From: Sipunculus nudus
Taxonomy: Eukaryota > Annelida > Sipuncula > Golfingiida > Sipunculidae
NCBI GenBank assembly: GCA_026874595.1
Contig: CM049316.1
Span: 51,597,676-51,661,675 of the forward strand
Direction: 5' to 3'
DNA length: 64,000 bases
A program made the translations under genes and the position numbers. Positions 39,846 through 51,241 of this stretch are shown piece by piece. The notes below the pieces were generated by a model. That model saw only the letters and a program-made list of their open reading frames with translations, searched no databases and had not been told where the DNA came from. The stretch's first letter is position 1. Each line of letters starts with the position of its first letter.

Positions 39846-41734
39846 TTTAGCTCAGCTGACTATAAGTCATCTGAGCTATAGTCGTGGTCCATTGTCCGTC
39901 ATCCGTCCGTCTGTCCGTCCGTCCGTAGATGTGGCACGTTTTGAAACCGTAAGACCTAGGAATCCAAAATTCAGCATAATGTTAGATGTCCCCAAGATCT
40001 CCTACCAAGCCGAAAACTGGGTCTTTGCGACTTCGTACCTTTGAGAAATAAGGAAAAACCTCAATTTTTTATTAAAATCCTATTTTCACACTTCAGGACT
40101 GCCTAATATCAAAACCACTCATCTGTTTTTCCTCATATTTACCATAAATATTCCTCTATATAGTTCCTATGTACATGCCAGAAATTAAGTCTGTAAAGTA
40201 TAAATTCTTTAAGTTATGGGACCAAACATAATGGACTTTGTAAAAAATCAGGAAAAATAATAACTCACTTTACATGAAAAAATTTGAAACTAGGGTCTAT
40301 TTTCTCAAGTATATAACTATTTTTAATTAAGATTCAATTGTTTACCCAAAATTAGATCTGAATTTTGTAAATTTTTTAAGTTATTAGCATAAAAAAAAAT
40401 CAGTACCTTAAATTTTGCCCAACTTTGACCATGGCATGTTTTTTTCCTGTAAGCACCATTGATTTAATTTTCACAGCATGTAAACATAAATATTTAGTTT
40501 GTCTAAATCTGAAATTTGAAAATAAAAGCTTGAAAATTAAGCTAGTTATTGATTTTTTTTTCTGTAGTCACTTGCTTTGATTACAGATGCAGGGTCCCAC
40601 TCCAGGTCACTGGAAGTCAGCTATGCCAGGGTTTCTGATTTGTTACAGTCACTGGGGGAGATCCCCTGCTGTGACAGGTGTACAGTTATTCTCATATCAC
40701 CACCCCAATCACCCCCCCCCCCCCCCCCCTGCAAACCCAACCCACCAAGTGTTATGCAGTAATTGTTATTGTTTTCACTGTATCTTCTTAATTGTAATGC
40801 TGTTTCCACTCCGATATGCAAAAACTTTCCTTGAAAAAATAATTCAAGGTGTAATCCAGAAGATGCAATGTTGTGAAATGTAGCATTTTTAAAAAAATCA
40901 ATTTTCTTTTAAATGATTTTAACAAATATAATTGAACCCATCAGTATGCTTAAATTATTATAAAATATGAAGCACATTATGGATAAATAAAGACACAATT
41001 AAAAATTGTGAAATCTAAATCAAGTATTATTTTTAGATATTTATTGTTTTGCAGATTAAAAAGATATATTTTTGTGGTAAAAAATAAATAAACATTTGTA
41101 TGCATGATGTGGTGTTATCTGACAAGATTGAGATTTATGATGATGCAATTGAGAATTATGAATCAACTTTTATATTCAGATATATATGTTAAATTGGAAA
41201 TGTATAGAAATATAAACTTAAATTAGAAAATAATTGATGTGATAAAAAAAAATGAGGATTTAATACAAACATTTGTTCATTATTTTCCTGCCTCAGCAGA
41301 ATTTGAGATCAGGCTTTGTTTGCCCTGTTTTATGTTGTTAATTAGCTTTATTTCAACTGTATACATTTCATAAAAAAAATACATATATATTTAATGATAT
41401 ATATTATACAAAAAAATAGATTCAATTGAACAAATGTGTAAACTACTGAAATGTCAACAGTTAATCAAAAACCAACTAATAATCATGGTAATAGTACAGA
41501 TCATTTGTTCACAAACTGCTCACATGCTTTAGTTTCAACATTAGGAAACACATGGTCAGGTCACAAAATATTTTTTGCAACAATTTCTTGCTCATCAATA
41601 CAAACCAATCATATAAACCAACCATGGCCTTTATTACCTCTTCCTCTTACACTTTATCTGCATTTGATATTATTTTAGATTTTTACCTTCAAGGTTAACG
41701 TCAGCTGAGCACAGTGACCCATAGGTCCCTTGTT
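39846..41734 (+). mobile_element. Family A element A3, inserted in the T run of MITE 1
   Basis: The 5' AGCTCAGCTGAC is at 39849 and the 3' end CAGCTGAGCACAGTGACCC, ATAGGTCCCTTGTT at about 41734. MITE 1 resumes immediately with TTTATTTTGGCC. The 5' third matches A1 and A2. The 3' part is a different version, with a block containing CCAGGTCACTGGAAGTCAGC, an inverted repeat GTCAC/GTGAC around GGGGAGATCCCC (near 40655), a poly-C tract (about 40711-40728) and AT-rich tail. That version also appears at 60841-60970. Total about 1.9 kb, no coding capacity seen. Confidence 0.8.
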
Positions 41735-41797
41735 TTTATTTTGGCCTTACATTTATTTTTTTTAAATATAAATAAAAGCCATAAAACCAGGTACTTA

Positions 41798-42124
41798 GGC
41801 CAAAATAAAAAAAGGTATGGTTCTCAGGCACTTTTTTTCAGAAATCAATGGGGACGGGAGGTTTTTTATTTTTTGGTATGTTTCGATAAAAATGTCAAAT
41901 GATAAGGGAAAAGCATGATAATAACAGATTTATTTTGCTAAACAAGTAAAAGTACTACATAACAAAGGAAAGTGTATGATTTTATCTTCTTGAAAGAAAT
42001 GTCCGAGCGGCTGTAGCTCAAAATTGGTAACTTACTTTGGAAAATCAAAATAAAAATTTTGATGCGGGGGTTTAAAATTGATGCGGGCAGTGCCTGAGAA
42101 CCATACCTTTAATTTTTTTTGGCC
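41798..42124. mobile_element. Intact Harbinger-like MITE 2, 327 bp
   Basis: Terminal inverted repeats begin GGCCAAAA and include GGTATGGTTCTCAGGCAC on both ends (about 35 bp). Flanked by TTA at 41795-41797 and 42125-42127. The sister element A2 carries the empty site, with a single TTA in CAGGTACTTATGATC (36559-36573). A 3-bp TTA duplication and GG-starting termini are typical of PIF/Harbinger. No transposase is encoded, so it would depend on one in trans. Confidence 0.9.
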
Positions 42125-42760
42125 TTATGATCCTTATTTAAATGTGTGAATTTTGTATATTCTGGATTCTCAACATCATTGTTTGGTGAAAACTGAATAA
42201 ATGCCAGACATGGTGCGAATAATTTGCAATTGTATTTAAATACGAATATGAATATGTACTCCATTATAAAATTTCTTGCATAAAGAATGGGAATTCAGGT
42301 AAAAATGAAAGTATATGAATACCAGTGCAAATACTATCAAAATGTATTCATGAATGCATTCATGAATATATTCTTTGATATTATTTTAATAATCATTTCA
42401 CTTGTATTTCATTTAAAAATCATACGATTCTCTTATTATTTTTAATAAAAATTATATTTGGGACAATAAGTAATTATTTTTAATAAATAGTTAAACTCTT
42501 ATATAATATGATCTGCTTATAAGTTATATGGCCAAGTCAAAATCTGTGTGACAATAGCACTCCATTTGTTAATAAAATAAATGAAATCATTCCTCTTTCC
42601 CGTCTCCAAAGATACTATCAAAATCATACATAAGCTAAACACCCACAACTCATAATACAGCTTATATTTATTTCTACACAAAACAAGCATGTGCCTCATT
42701 TCTAAATCATATTTTTTTTATCATATATAACAGCTGAGCACCACGACCCATGGGTCCCTT

Positions 42761-43037
42761 GTTTTAATTTAAAATTGATGGTTAAAAATTTAAAATAGAG
42801 TTTCAAAATTAATATATATGGATTCAGCACATCAAAATTAAGTGGTAGCCCTGATTGAATTTAACAATAAATATTTCTCCACATAACAATTTCGTAAAGT
42901 GAACCCTTGACATTAACCCATATATTTTTAAAAAATATGTGCAGAGGTTAGTTTATTAAATTGCTTATTTCAAGCCTTTTGGACACTTTTCCAGAGGGGT
43001 AATGTTTTGAAATATGATCTCCATGAATCACTTTAAG
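42761..43037. other. Unassigned AT-rich spacer
   Basis: About 280 bp between the 3' end of A1 and the start of F1. I recognise no repeat family, gene or motif. It begins with short AATTTAAAAT-type phrases and is AT-rich throughout. It may be the body of an older, interrupted element. Confidence 0.5.
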
Positions 43038-45771
43038 AAACAAGTGACCCATAGGTCATGACGCTCAGCTGCCAAGCATGACCTGCGACATCATGGGCTG
43101 AGATTCACAACTTCCAGTTAAATTTTGAAGATCCAATTTGCCAATTTGTTGAAATTTTCTACGACAACAGAAATATATATCACCTGTGTCTGGTTAAAAC
43201 ACAGTGAATTTATGGTCAGAGGAAAAATATTGATTGTTAAGCTATCAGCAACTATTCCCAGAGCTTGCTTGATACCTGTCAGTCTCAAAAGGAACACCAC
43301 AAAGGGCAAATATAAAATCAACATATATAGCAAAAATCAAGGAAATCCATGCAAGAATTATTGAGAAATGGGTGCTTCTGTTTAAATTTTATTTAATACA
43401 AGCCAACTGTACTGCACCTGTATAAATGATGGTAATATTTATTAAGAAATATTTGACCCAATCCTTTGCAAGATAAGATTAATATACTTCCAACTGCATT
43501 CACTTTAACAGTTCTTGAGATAATATGATCAAAAGGAATATGGTTGCCTGGTGGCCATATTCAACTTCTGACAGGTCTGAAATCAGACAATAAACATTCT
43601 CTAAATTGGATCAAACATTGAAGAAAAATCACTGAAACTGCACTGAAAAAAAGGATTTCTAAGGTGGCTAACTGGCAGACATAATGGATTTCTGACAAGT
43701 CAGACATTTGATATCACACATCGTCCAATAAGAGACCAAACTTGGGGTAAATTCTCCAAATGATGGTACAGTAATGTATATCCAAAACAAATCAAAAGGC
43801 ATGTTAAGGCCCTCATATCAGATTTATAGATATGCTAAAGTAAAAAGTGTAAGTCTAATATTTTTTATTATAACTCTGCTTTTCAATGGGGTCAGCAGGG
43901 TAGGTAAAATGCAAAACCTGAAAGAAAGGAAATGGAGAAAGCATGACTAAGAGTCTTGTAATGAAAGAAAGATATCCTTAATCCAGGTACATATCCACAT
44001 ATTATGAGAACAAACACTTGCTTTTATATGTGGTGATTTATATATAAATATTCCAATATCTAGGAAACTAAGTTTATTCCTATGATTCCATAAAATAAAC
44101 TGCAAAATGTTCCCATCATCTTATAAATCAGTAGCTAAACCTTAATACTGTACTCTCATAGTCTTAATGCCTGGCTGAAGCATTCTGACAACTGTGTTTT
44201 AGTTATGCAGTAACAGGTACTTATCACTCAGCCTTATCACTTAATAGGCTGATACAAAAGGGAGTCATATGTCACCAGTGTCACTCACAATTACAGCGAC
44301 ACAGTGAGATGTACCAGCTGGATTGCAATGGTTATATATAAAAGAAAAATAGAGATGGTGTACAAAATAAGTTATTGCGAACATCCCTGACCAATGACCT
44401 TGGCCTTTTGCCCACATATCAACTGGATTCTTTCTAAATGATGGGTAACTACTAACCACTAAAATCTGGTGTAATTACTGGGCAACCAATGAGTGAATAA
44501 CTTTGACCTGCAACCTTTAACCTCTTGACCAGCTGACCCCAAAATCAATCAGTTATTTCTTCAAGCAAAAGGACCCATAAATATGAAGTTTGGATCAAAT
44601 TGAGTGATGCATAGATGTGGCATATGTGAAAGACTGAAGGTTTGGGTTGAACAGTTTCACCAGAAATATGTTCACAAGCATTTAGAACAATTAAGTATTG
44701 TGGCCTTGACCTTTGACCTTTTGAATTCGACATCAATAGGCTTCTCCCCCTATTGGTAGGTAAGCCATATATGTTAGATGGAAGGTATAGATTAAAATGT
44801 TTGCCTGAAAATGTCTCCACATTAGAAGAGGGTGCGGTGAACTTGACCTTTGACCTCAAAATCAACAGGTCTTTCCCCTGTTGGCAGAGAATCAATATCA
44901 GTGCTGGAAGGTTTGGGATAAAAAGTCTTGCTTGAAATGTGTCCACAACCTTTTAAAAAAATATATTCACAAGCATTTAGAACAATATTGTGACCTTGAC
45001 CTTTGACCTTTTGAACTCAACATCAATAGGCTTCTTCCCCTATTGGTAGGTAAGCCATATATGACAGATGGAAAGTATAGATTGAAATGTTTGCCTGAAA
45101 ATGACTCCATGCAAGAAGAGGGTGCTGTGAACTTGACCTTTGACCTCAAAATCAACAGGTCTTTTCCCCTGTTGGCAGAGAAGTGATATCAGTGCTGAAA
45201 GGTTTGGAATGAAAGGTGTAGCTTGAAATGTGTCCTCAAGCTTTTCAAAGAAGTGGATCCTGTGACCCTGACCTTTGACCTTGTGACTTCAACATCTATA
45301 GGATTCTTCTCCCACTTAGTAGGTGAGCTATATGTGAAAGATCAAAGAATTGGGATGAAAGGTTTGGCTTAAAATGCATCCACAGGCTTTTCAAAGAAGT
45401 TGGTTCTGTGACATTGACCTTTGACCTTGTGACCTCAAATTATTATGGTTCTTCCCCTGTTGGTAGGTGAGCTGTATGTGAAAGATGGAAGGTTTGGGAT
45501 GAAAATTTTGGCTAAAAGAATTATTTCTGGGGGGTGTAAACACACCCCATAACTTCGAAAATATAGGTCACAGTGACCTAATTTCAGGTTGGCAAGGAGA
45601 TCTTTTTAGAACCTCTAAGACTGCATAGGGTTCATGGCCCTAGCTCCTCCGGTTACGATTTGTGCCCTGCTAACGGACGGCCGGCCGGCCGGACAGACAG
45701 AAGGACGCCGGACAAAAACCCATTGCTATAGCCCAGCATGACTGAAAGTCAGCTGAGCTAAAAATGACATC
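43038..45771 (-). mobile_element. Family F Helentron-like element, copy 1 (F1)
   Basis: Reading the minus strand, it starts TTTTTAGCTCAGCTGACTTT near 45771, has a GTCCGG-rich head, and ends with CAGCTGAGCGTCATGACC, TATGGGTCACTTGTT near 43038. Termini are those of family A but the body differs. Near the head lie six tandem repeats of 135-153 bp, each holding TGACCTTTGACCT on the plus strand (44707, 44844, 44997, 45134, 45269, 45415). This is a nuclear-receptor DR1-type site. Short frames on the minus strand with phrases like SKGQRSR come from these repeats and are not credible genes. A closely similar copy is at 54433-56861. Confidence 0.8.
44700..45440. repeat. Internal tandem repeats of F1 with six DR1-like motifs
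   Basis: Six diverged units spaced 137, 153, 137, 135 and 146 bp. Each carries TGACCTTTGACCT; its complement AGGTCAAAGGTCA is two AGGTCA half-sites with a one-base spacer. Most are preceded by CCT or CT so that a third half-site, AAGGTCA, is adjacent. Units also share phrases about GGTAGGTGAGC and GAAAGGTTTGG. The F2 copy has four such units. Confidence 0.85.
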
Positions 45772-47058
45772 AAACCTAATAATGACAGGGGGTGCAGCAA
45801 ACTCGAAATTTAGGGCCTGTTTGGGAATTGGCCCCAGGACTATTAGACAAGTTCTTATTATGATTTCTGTAATGTTAATAATTATCATAATTAAGATTCT
45901 TGCCATGTCTGGTGTGTAGATTGATGTGAAAGTAGTATAAAGTGAATATATTAGTTTTATTTTTAAATATAAATTATTGCCATAAAACCAGGTACTTATG
46001 TTCATTATTTAAATCTGTAAAATTTGTATATCCTGGATTTTCAACGATTTTGCTTGACTGAAACTGAATATATACTCATTAGAAAAAATTGGCAAAATGG
46101 TGTATGTATGCTTGCAGTATCAGACCAGGTCAAACCTGTGTGACAAATCACTCCATTTCCAAATTAAATAATATAAATGACATAAATCCTCTTCCCTATA
46201 TCCCAGGATTTTATCCAAATCTTTCATAACTTGAGTTAAACATCATCATCTTATAATACAGCTTACCGTAAAATCTCCATTTAAAACCGCACTTCCGATT
46301 AAAACCGCACCCAGACTTTGCGACTTAGCCATCTTGTCAAGGCAGCATTCACGCAAGGTACGCTGGGAAGGGATAGGTGGCTGTTCTGTTTACCACCCAC
46401 AGCGTACAGCCGTTCAAAATATTCTTAGCAGAACACCGGGGCATTTCAGCACAAAGCGGCACTCAAACTTGATTTTAAAATGATCGTCTGACATTGTGTG
46501 ACACTTTACGATGACAGCTTTTTATTCAGTTTACCTTCTAAACAAATAAGTGTTGCTAAATAATGCCGCAAATGGGTTTACAGTAGGCATTTATTTCAAT
46601 TTTGCTCGACCATGCCCATAGAAGTTGACCACTGTGTGTTACAGCAGGGATGTTATAAATGTATTATTTAGTGAAAATTACCAAGATTTTCTATAACAAG
46701 TTATCTATTGCACGAAAAATAATCAGCAATATTTAATTTACAAATAACAAATAATCATAAATAATACATTGACACATGGCTCCCACGTATACGAGACTGC
46801 TGCTAAGGGCGGCCTTTGAAAGAGCCTATTATCGCTGGCCAAAAAAACAATGTCTGTCAAGAAGATATAAAGGAAACCCTTCTGGTTAAAACTGCACAGT
46901 GCCTTCAGGAAAACAACCTGACTTTAAGATTTTGAATTTCTTGATTAAACTGCGGTTTTAAGTGGAGATTTTACTGTATACTACCCCTCTTCCAACTCAT
47001 ATTGTGTGATTATATATAACAGCTGAGTGCCATGACCCATGGGTCCCTTGTTGCAGTG
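45772..47058 (+). mobile_element. Family A element, 3' portion (A5), carrying a TA-type MITE
   Basis: From about 45885 the sequence matches the 3' third of A2 in diverged form (TGTCTGGTGTGTAGATTGATG; CCATAAAACCAGGTACTTAT) and ends with CAGCTGAGTGCCATGACCC, ATGGGTCCCTTGTT near 47056. Its 5' part was not located; F1 probably separates or replaces it. Positions 45772-45884 match nothing I recognise. The MITE at 46266-46976 is inserted in it. Divergence from A2 appears higher than between A1 and A2, so this is an older copy. Confidence 0.6.
46266..46976. mobile_element. 711-bp Tc1/mariner/pogo-like MITE with TA duplication
   Basis: Inverted termini: CCGTAAAATCTCCATTTAAA (left) and, on the opposite strand, CAGTAAAATCTCCACTTAAA (right), both followed by ACCGCA. 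Flanked by TA at 46264-46265 and 46977-46978. Related element sequence at 42656-42668 (TACAGCTTATATT) represents the empty site. TA duplication plus CAGT-like ends suggests Tc1/mariner or pogo/Tigger. The interior is about 660 bp, with a relatively CpG-containing left part and no coding frame; a non-autonomous element. Confidence 0.85.
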
Positions 47059-47243
47059 TATGCTCCTGCTTATTCCTCAGGAGTGATTTGACATATGTGC
47101 CTGAAATTATACATGTTGATAGGTCTAGGGTAGTTTTGTTGTATACAAGACTTATAGCGCCACCTGCAATTGTTTCATGCATCTGTGCACATAGCGGAAG
47201 AGTAGTTTGAAGTATCTGCCTTAAATTTTGCATGTCCATACAT
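47057..47243. repeat. Family B repeat fragment
   Basis: Matches a repeat unit near 39430-39600: GTATGCTCCTGCTTATTC, GGAGTGATTTGACATAT, TGTATACAAGACT and a GCGCCACCTGCAAT version of the GGTGCCACC motif. Bounded by an A 3' end on the left and an A 5' end on the right, so two A elements are inserted in what was one B-type array. Confidence 0.6.
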
Positions 47244-49346
47244 TTTTAGCTCAGCTGACTATAAGTCATCTGAGCTATAACCGTGGTCCTTTGTTCGTCG
47301 GCTTTCCGTGTGTCTGTCTGTCCGTCCGTTAAACTGGCACGTTTTGAAACTGTTGGACCTACGAATCTGAAATTTGACATACCATTAGATGTCCCCAAAA
47401 TCTCCTACCATACCAAATTGGGTCAATTGGACTTTGTTCCTTCAAAATATTAGGGAAAACCCTCCCTTTTCCATTTAAAACCCATTGTTACATTTCAAGA
47501 CTGCCTAATATCAAAACCACAAATTTAATATATTAATTCCTCTATTTATTTCCTATGTAAATACCAGAAATAAGTTCAATATTTTATAAATTCCTGGAGT
47601 TATTGGCCTGAACATAATGAACTTTGTAAAAATTCAGGAAATATATTTACTTCCGTAACTTGAGAACTGCAGAAGCTAGAGACTTTTTTTCAGGTATTTT
47701 GCCAAGATTTGACCATGGCACATTTTTTTCCTGTAACTGCTGTGGATTCAGTTATCACGGCATGTTTTCATTAGCATTTCATCTGTTAACATCTGAAATT
47801 TGAAACCAGTTGATCAAGAACTGTAGATTTTATTCAAGTAATCAAGTATTAGATTTTATGCAGTTTGCTAGAGCTCAGCTCCCCAGCTTCCTAGGCCAGC
47901 TCTCAGCTCCAAAAATTCGGCATACAGTTAGATGTCTCCCAAATCCCCTACCATACCAAAATTTTGGTCACTAGGACTGCATTCCTTCAACATATTAAGA
48001 AAAAAATTTCAATTTTCCATTAAAAACCCATTGTTACACTTCAAGACTTAGTATCAAAACCACCGGTCTGACTTTGACCATATATAATATACATGTTCTT
48101 CTGTACACTATATGCACATGGCTAGAAATTATGTCAGTATTGTTTAATTGTTTTAAGTTAAGGGCCCAAACAGAATGTACTTTGTAAAAAATCAAGAAAT
48201 ATATTTACTTGCCTTAACATGTGAATTTCTGAAGGTAGAGATTTTTTTTCCAAGTATATAACATTATTTAATCAAGATTCAATTGTATTCTCAAAATTAG
48301 TTATGAATTTTTCAAATTTTATAAGTTATAAGCATAAATAAAAAATCAGTGACTTAAATTTTGCCCAACTTTGGCAATGGCACGTTTTTTCCCTGTAAGC
48401 ACTGTTGATTTAATTTTCATATCTTGCACACGTAAAGATTTTAGCTTCTAAATTCTGAAGTTACAGGGAATTACCTTGCAGTAACTGATCATTTATGGAT
48501 CTTCCATGGATGGCCAAAAATGTATTTCAAATGACACCATGCAGGCACCATTAGGTATTTTTCATTTCAACCATAAAAATGGAAAATAAATAATTAAATA
48601 AAATTGTTGTTTACTATTAGGGATTATATAAAGCATGATAATGATAGACAAGGATGCAGTTGATTATATTAAATTAATCTAAATTTTCAGGTCTTTTACA
48701 TGCTTTTAACTTTTTGGTTATATATATTACAAAATTAACAAAATAAATAAATATGTCAAATATATAAAATATTACTCAGACAAGTGCTCATTAAAGATTA
48801 TATTATGTTTGACTAATGACATTAAGACTCATGGTTGTATCAGTTGTTACATAATACTGGCTAAATAATCAAAATATATATTACTGAGACCTTTATTTCA
48901 GTTAATAAAATCCAAAAAATTCCCAACTCCAGTTTGCTCCTGGTATAATATATTAGGTGTTTGATCCTTGGATTATTTTAAACACATGTATAAGTTTCAT
49001 AGCTGAGAATACTTTTCTTTTTTTCTGATACAATTAAAAAAAAATAAAATATTCCAATTTTTCCTGTTAGGGCTGTGGATTTAATTTTCACAGCAGGTAC
49101 ACATAAGCATTTCATCTGTTAAAATCTGAAATTTGAAACCAATTGATAAAAAAATGTAGATTTCATTCAAGTTTTCAAGCACCAAGTCTTGATTGTTTAC
49201 ATCAGGTCAGTATAAATGCAGTGTACTAGGCTGTTACATAACACCCTCAGTTCTGACCTACACACTCTGTGTCTGGGTCTCGCTGGGTCAGGTAGTAATT
49301 ACTGGAGAGCCTCTCTTTTTCTCTCTCTCTCTCTCTGTGGCAGTCT

Positions 49347-49407
<61 letters not shown>

Positions 49408-49718
49408 ACAGTCTAGCTCTCTCTCTCTCCTGCTTTTTCTCTTTCTCACTCTTAATCTATAAACTAGATACATTAGCTATAAATGTTGATGCAATATAGA
49501 AATGTGTATCAACTGAAATATTAACAAAAACATGTATTTGTTATACTGTAAATGTATACTAACATTTGTAAACCTGGAAAAAAATGATGTAATGAAAAAA
49601 AAGGAATTAATGCAAATATTGTTAATTTTTTCCTAGAAAAAGAATGTGAAAAAATTATTTGCTTTGTTTCTCCATCTTTCTGCCTGTTTTAAATATTTAA
49701 TGATCATGAATAAACTTT
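47244..49718 (+). mobile_element. Family A element, diverged copy (A6), with CT microsatellite
   Basis: The 5' end AGCTCAGCTGAC is at 47248, followed by a GTCTGTCC head and the body seen in A1 and A2, with many differences. Body phrases recur twice (AGTTTGCTAGAGCTCAGCTC at 47862; GTAGATTTCATTCAAG at 49157), as in other A copies. The segment 49440-49718 resembles the A3 tail (41100-41300) in composition and short phrases. A 3' terminus was not found before the D1 head at 49720, so it is probably truncated or interrupted there. Confidence 0.6.
49313..49440. repeat. (CT)n microsatellite
   Basis: Nearly pure CT dinucleotides, longest pure run roughly 49351-49402, broken by two GGCAGTCTAG/GACAGTCTAG interruptions. 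A predicted serine-leucine repeat frame over it is an artefact of the dinucleotide. Confidence 0.95.
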
Positions 49719-51241
49719 TTTTAGCTCAGCTGACTGAAAGTCGTCTGAGCTATAGCGATCACTCTTTGTCTGTTGTCCGTCCAGCAGTCCGGCCGTCTGT
49801 CCGGCTGTCTGTGAACAGGGCACAAACAGTAACCATAAGACCTAGAAACTTCTAACTGTACATCCAGAGAGGTCCATAAAAAATCTCCTTGTAAACCTGA
49901 AATTAGGTCTCTGTTACCCATATTCTTTGAGCTATGGGGCTTTGAAGTACCCCCCAGAACAATGGAAAATTTGATACAAACTAATGCATTGATCACCATG
50001 ATTCTTTGCATGCATATTCATCATGGAGTGTTGCATCAGTTTTTGCAGACTGGTGGTGCAACCTGTATTTTTTTAAATTTTTTTTACGATTTTTCTTTAT
50101 TTTGAGACCTAAAAAGATGCTGTCATCTTTTCACAGGGCACAAATGGTAACGACTGGACTTAAAATCTTCTTTCTTGACATGCAGGGAGGCCCATGAAAT
50201 GTCTTCTTGGAAACCTAAAATTGGGTCTCTGTTACCCAAATCCTCTGAGCTACGGGGCCTTGAAGTACCCCCACAGAATAATGGAAAAATTGATATAAAA
50301 GCTCAAGTATTTGAATAACTATTGCATTGATCACCATGATTCTTTGCATGCATATTCATCATGGAGTGTTTCATCAGTTTTTGCAGACTGGTGGTGCAAC
50401 CTATATCTTTTCAAATTTTTTACAATTTTTTATCTCTATTTTTGAGAACTTAAAAGATGTAATCATTTGTTAACAGGTCACAAATCGTTGTGACTGGACC
50501 TGAAATCTTCTATCTTGAAATGCAGGGAGGCCCATGAAGTGTTTCCTTAGAAACCTGGAATTAGGTCTCTTTTACCCAAATCCTTTGAGCTATGGGGCTT
50601 CAAAGTACTTCCCAGAATAATAGAAAATTTGATACAAAAGCTCAAGTATCTGAACAACTAATGCATTGATCACCATGATTCTTTGCATGGATATTGATCA
50701 TGGAGTGTTTTATCAGTTTCTGCAGAATGGAGGCACCACCTATATTTTTACGATTTTTTACAATTTTTTTTTTTCTCTATTTTTGAGACCTTAAAAGATG
50801 CGGTCATCTGTTAACAGGGCACAATTCATAACGGCTGGACCTAGAATCTTCTCTCTTGACATGCAGGTAGTCCCATAAAATGTCTTCTTGGAAATCTAAA
50901 AGCAGGTCTCTTTTACCCAAATCCTCTGAGCTATTGGGCTTCAAAGTACTCCCCAGAATAATGGAAAATTTGATACAAAAGCTCAAGTATCTAAACAACT
51001 AATGCATTGGAGTGTTTCATCAGTTTCTGCAGACTGGTGGTGCCACCTTTATCTTTTCAATTTTTTTCTCTATTTTTGAGACCTTTAAAGATGTGGTCAT
51101 CGGTTAACAGGGCACGAATCGTAACAACTGGACCTAGAATCTTCTCTCTTGACATGCAGGTAGGCCCATGAAATGCCTCCTTGATCACCATGATTCTTTG
51201 CATAGATATTGAACATGTATTTTTTTCGATTTTTTACAATT
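49719..51241 (+). mobile_element. Family D Helentron-like element D1, head and tandem repeats
   Basis: The 5' end is AGCTCAGCTGACTGAAAG at 49723, followed by a GTCCGGCCG-rich head. Then repeats begin at CAGGGCAC-type motifs at 49816, 50134, 50474, 50815 and 51108, spacings 318, 340, 341 and 293 bp. Each unit has GACCTAGAATCTTC, AGGTCTCTGTTACCC, GAGCTATGGGGC, ACCCCCCAGAATAATGG, CACCATGATTCTTTGC and CAGACTGGTGGTGCCACC. The short frames seen on either strand repeat in each unit and carry no family signature. Interrupted at 51241 by an E head. Confidence 0.75.

Larger units (their letters stand above)
31218..42760 (+). mobile_element. Outer family A Helitron/Helentron-like element (A1), split by nested insertions
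   Basis: The 5' end is AGCTCAGCTGAC at 31221, followed by a GTCC-rich head and an AT-rich body. The 3' end is CAGCTGAGCACCACGACCC and ATGGGTCCCTTGTT, ending near 42760. The A1 parts are 31218-33118, 41750-41797 and 42125-42760; the rest is inserted DNA. Order and content agree with the smaller intact copy A2 (34556-37203). The subterminal inverted repeat (GCTCAGCTGA at the left, TCAGCTGAGC at the right), the 3' hairpin GACCCATGGGTC and the lack of a target duplication in sister copies fit non-autonomous Helentron-like elements. No Rep/helicase gene is present. Confidence 0.72.

Noticed and set aside
44545-44946. 133-residue minus-strand open frame
   Set aside because: It lies in the tandem DR1 repeats of F1; its repeated phrases simply translate those repeats. 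The F2 copy has a shorter frame over the same sequence, and no protein family is recognised.
31221-45770. Classical cut-and-paste TIR transposon explanation for A/F (AGCTCAGCTGAC at one end, GTCAGCTGAGC at the other)
   Set aside because: The matching segment is subterminal on the 3' side, followed by a hairpin and CTTGTT, and four empty-site comparisons show no target duplication.
49216-49416. Leucine/serine repeat frame
   Set aside because: It is the translation of a CT dinucleotide microsatellite.
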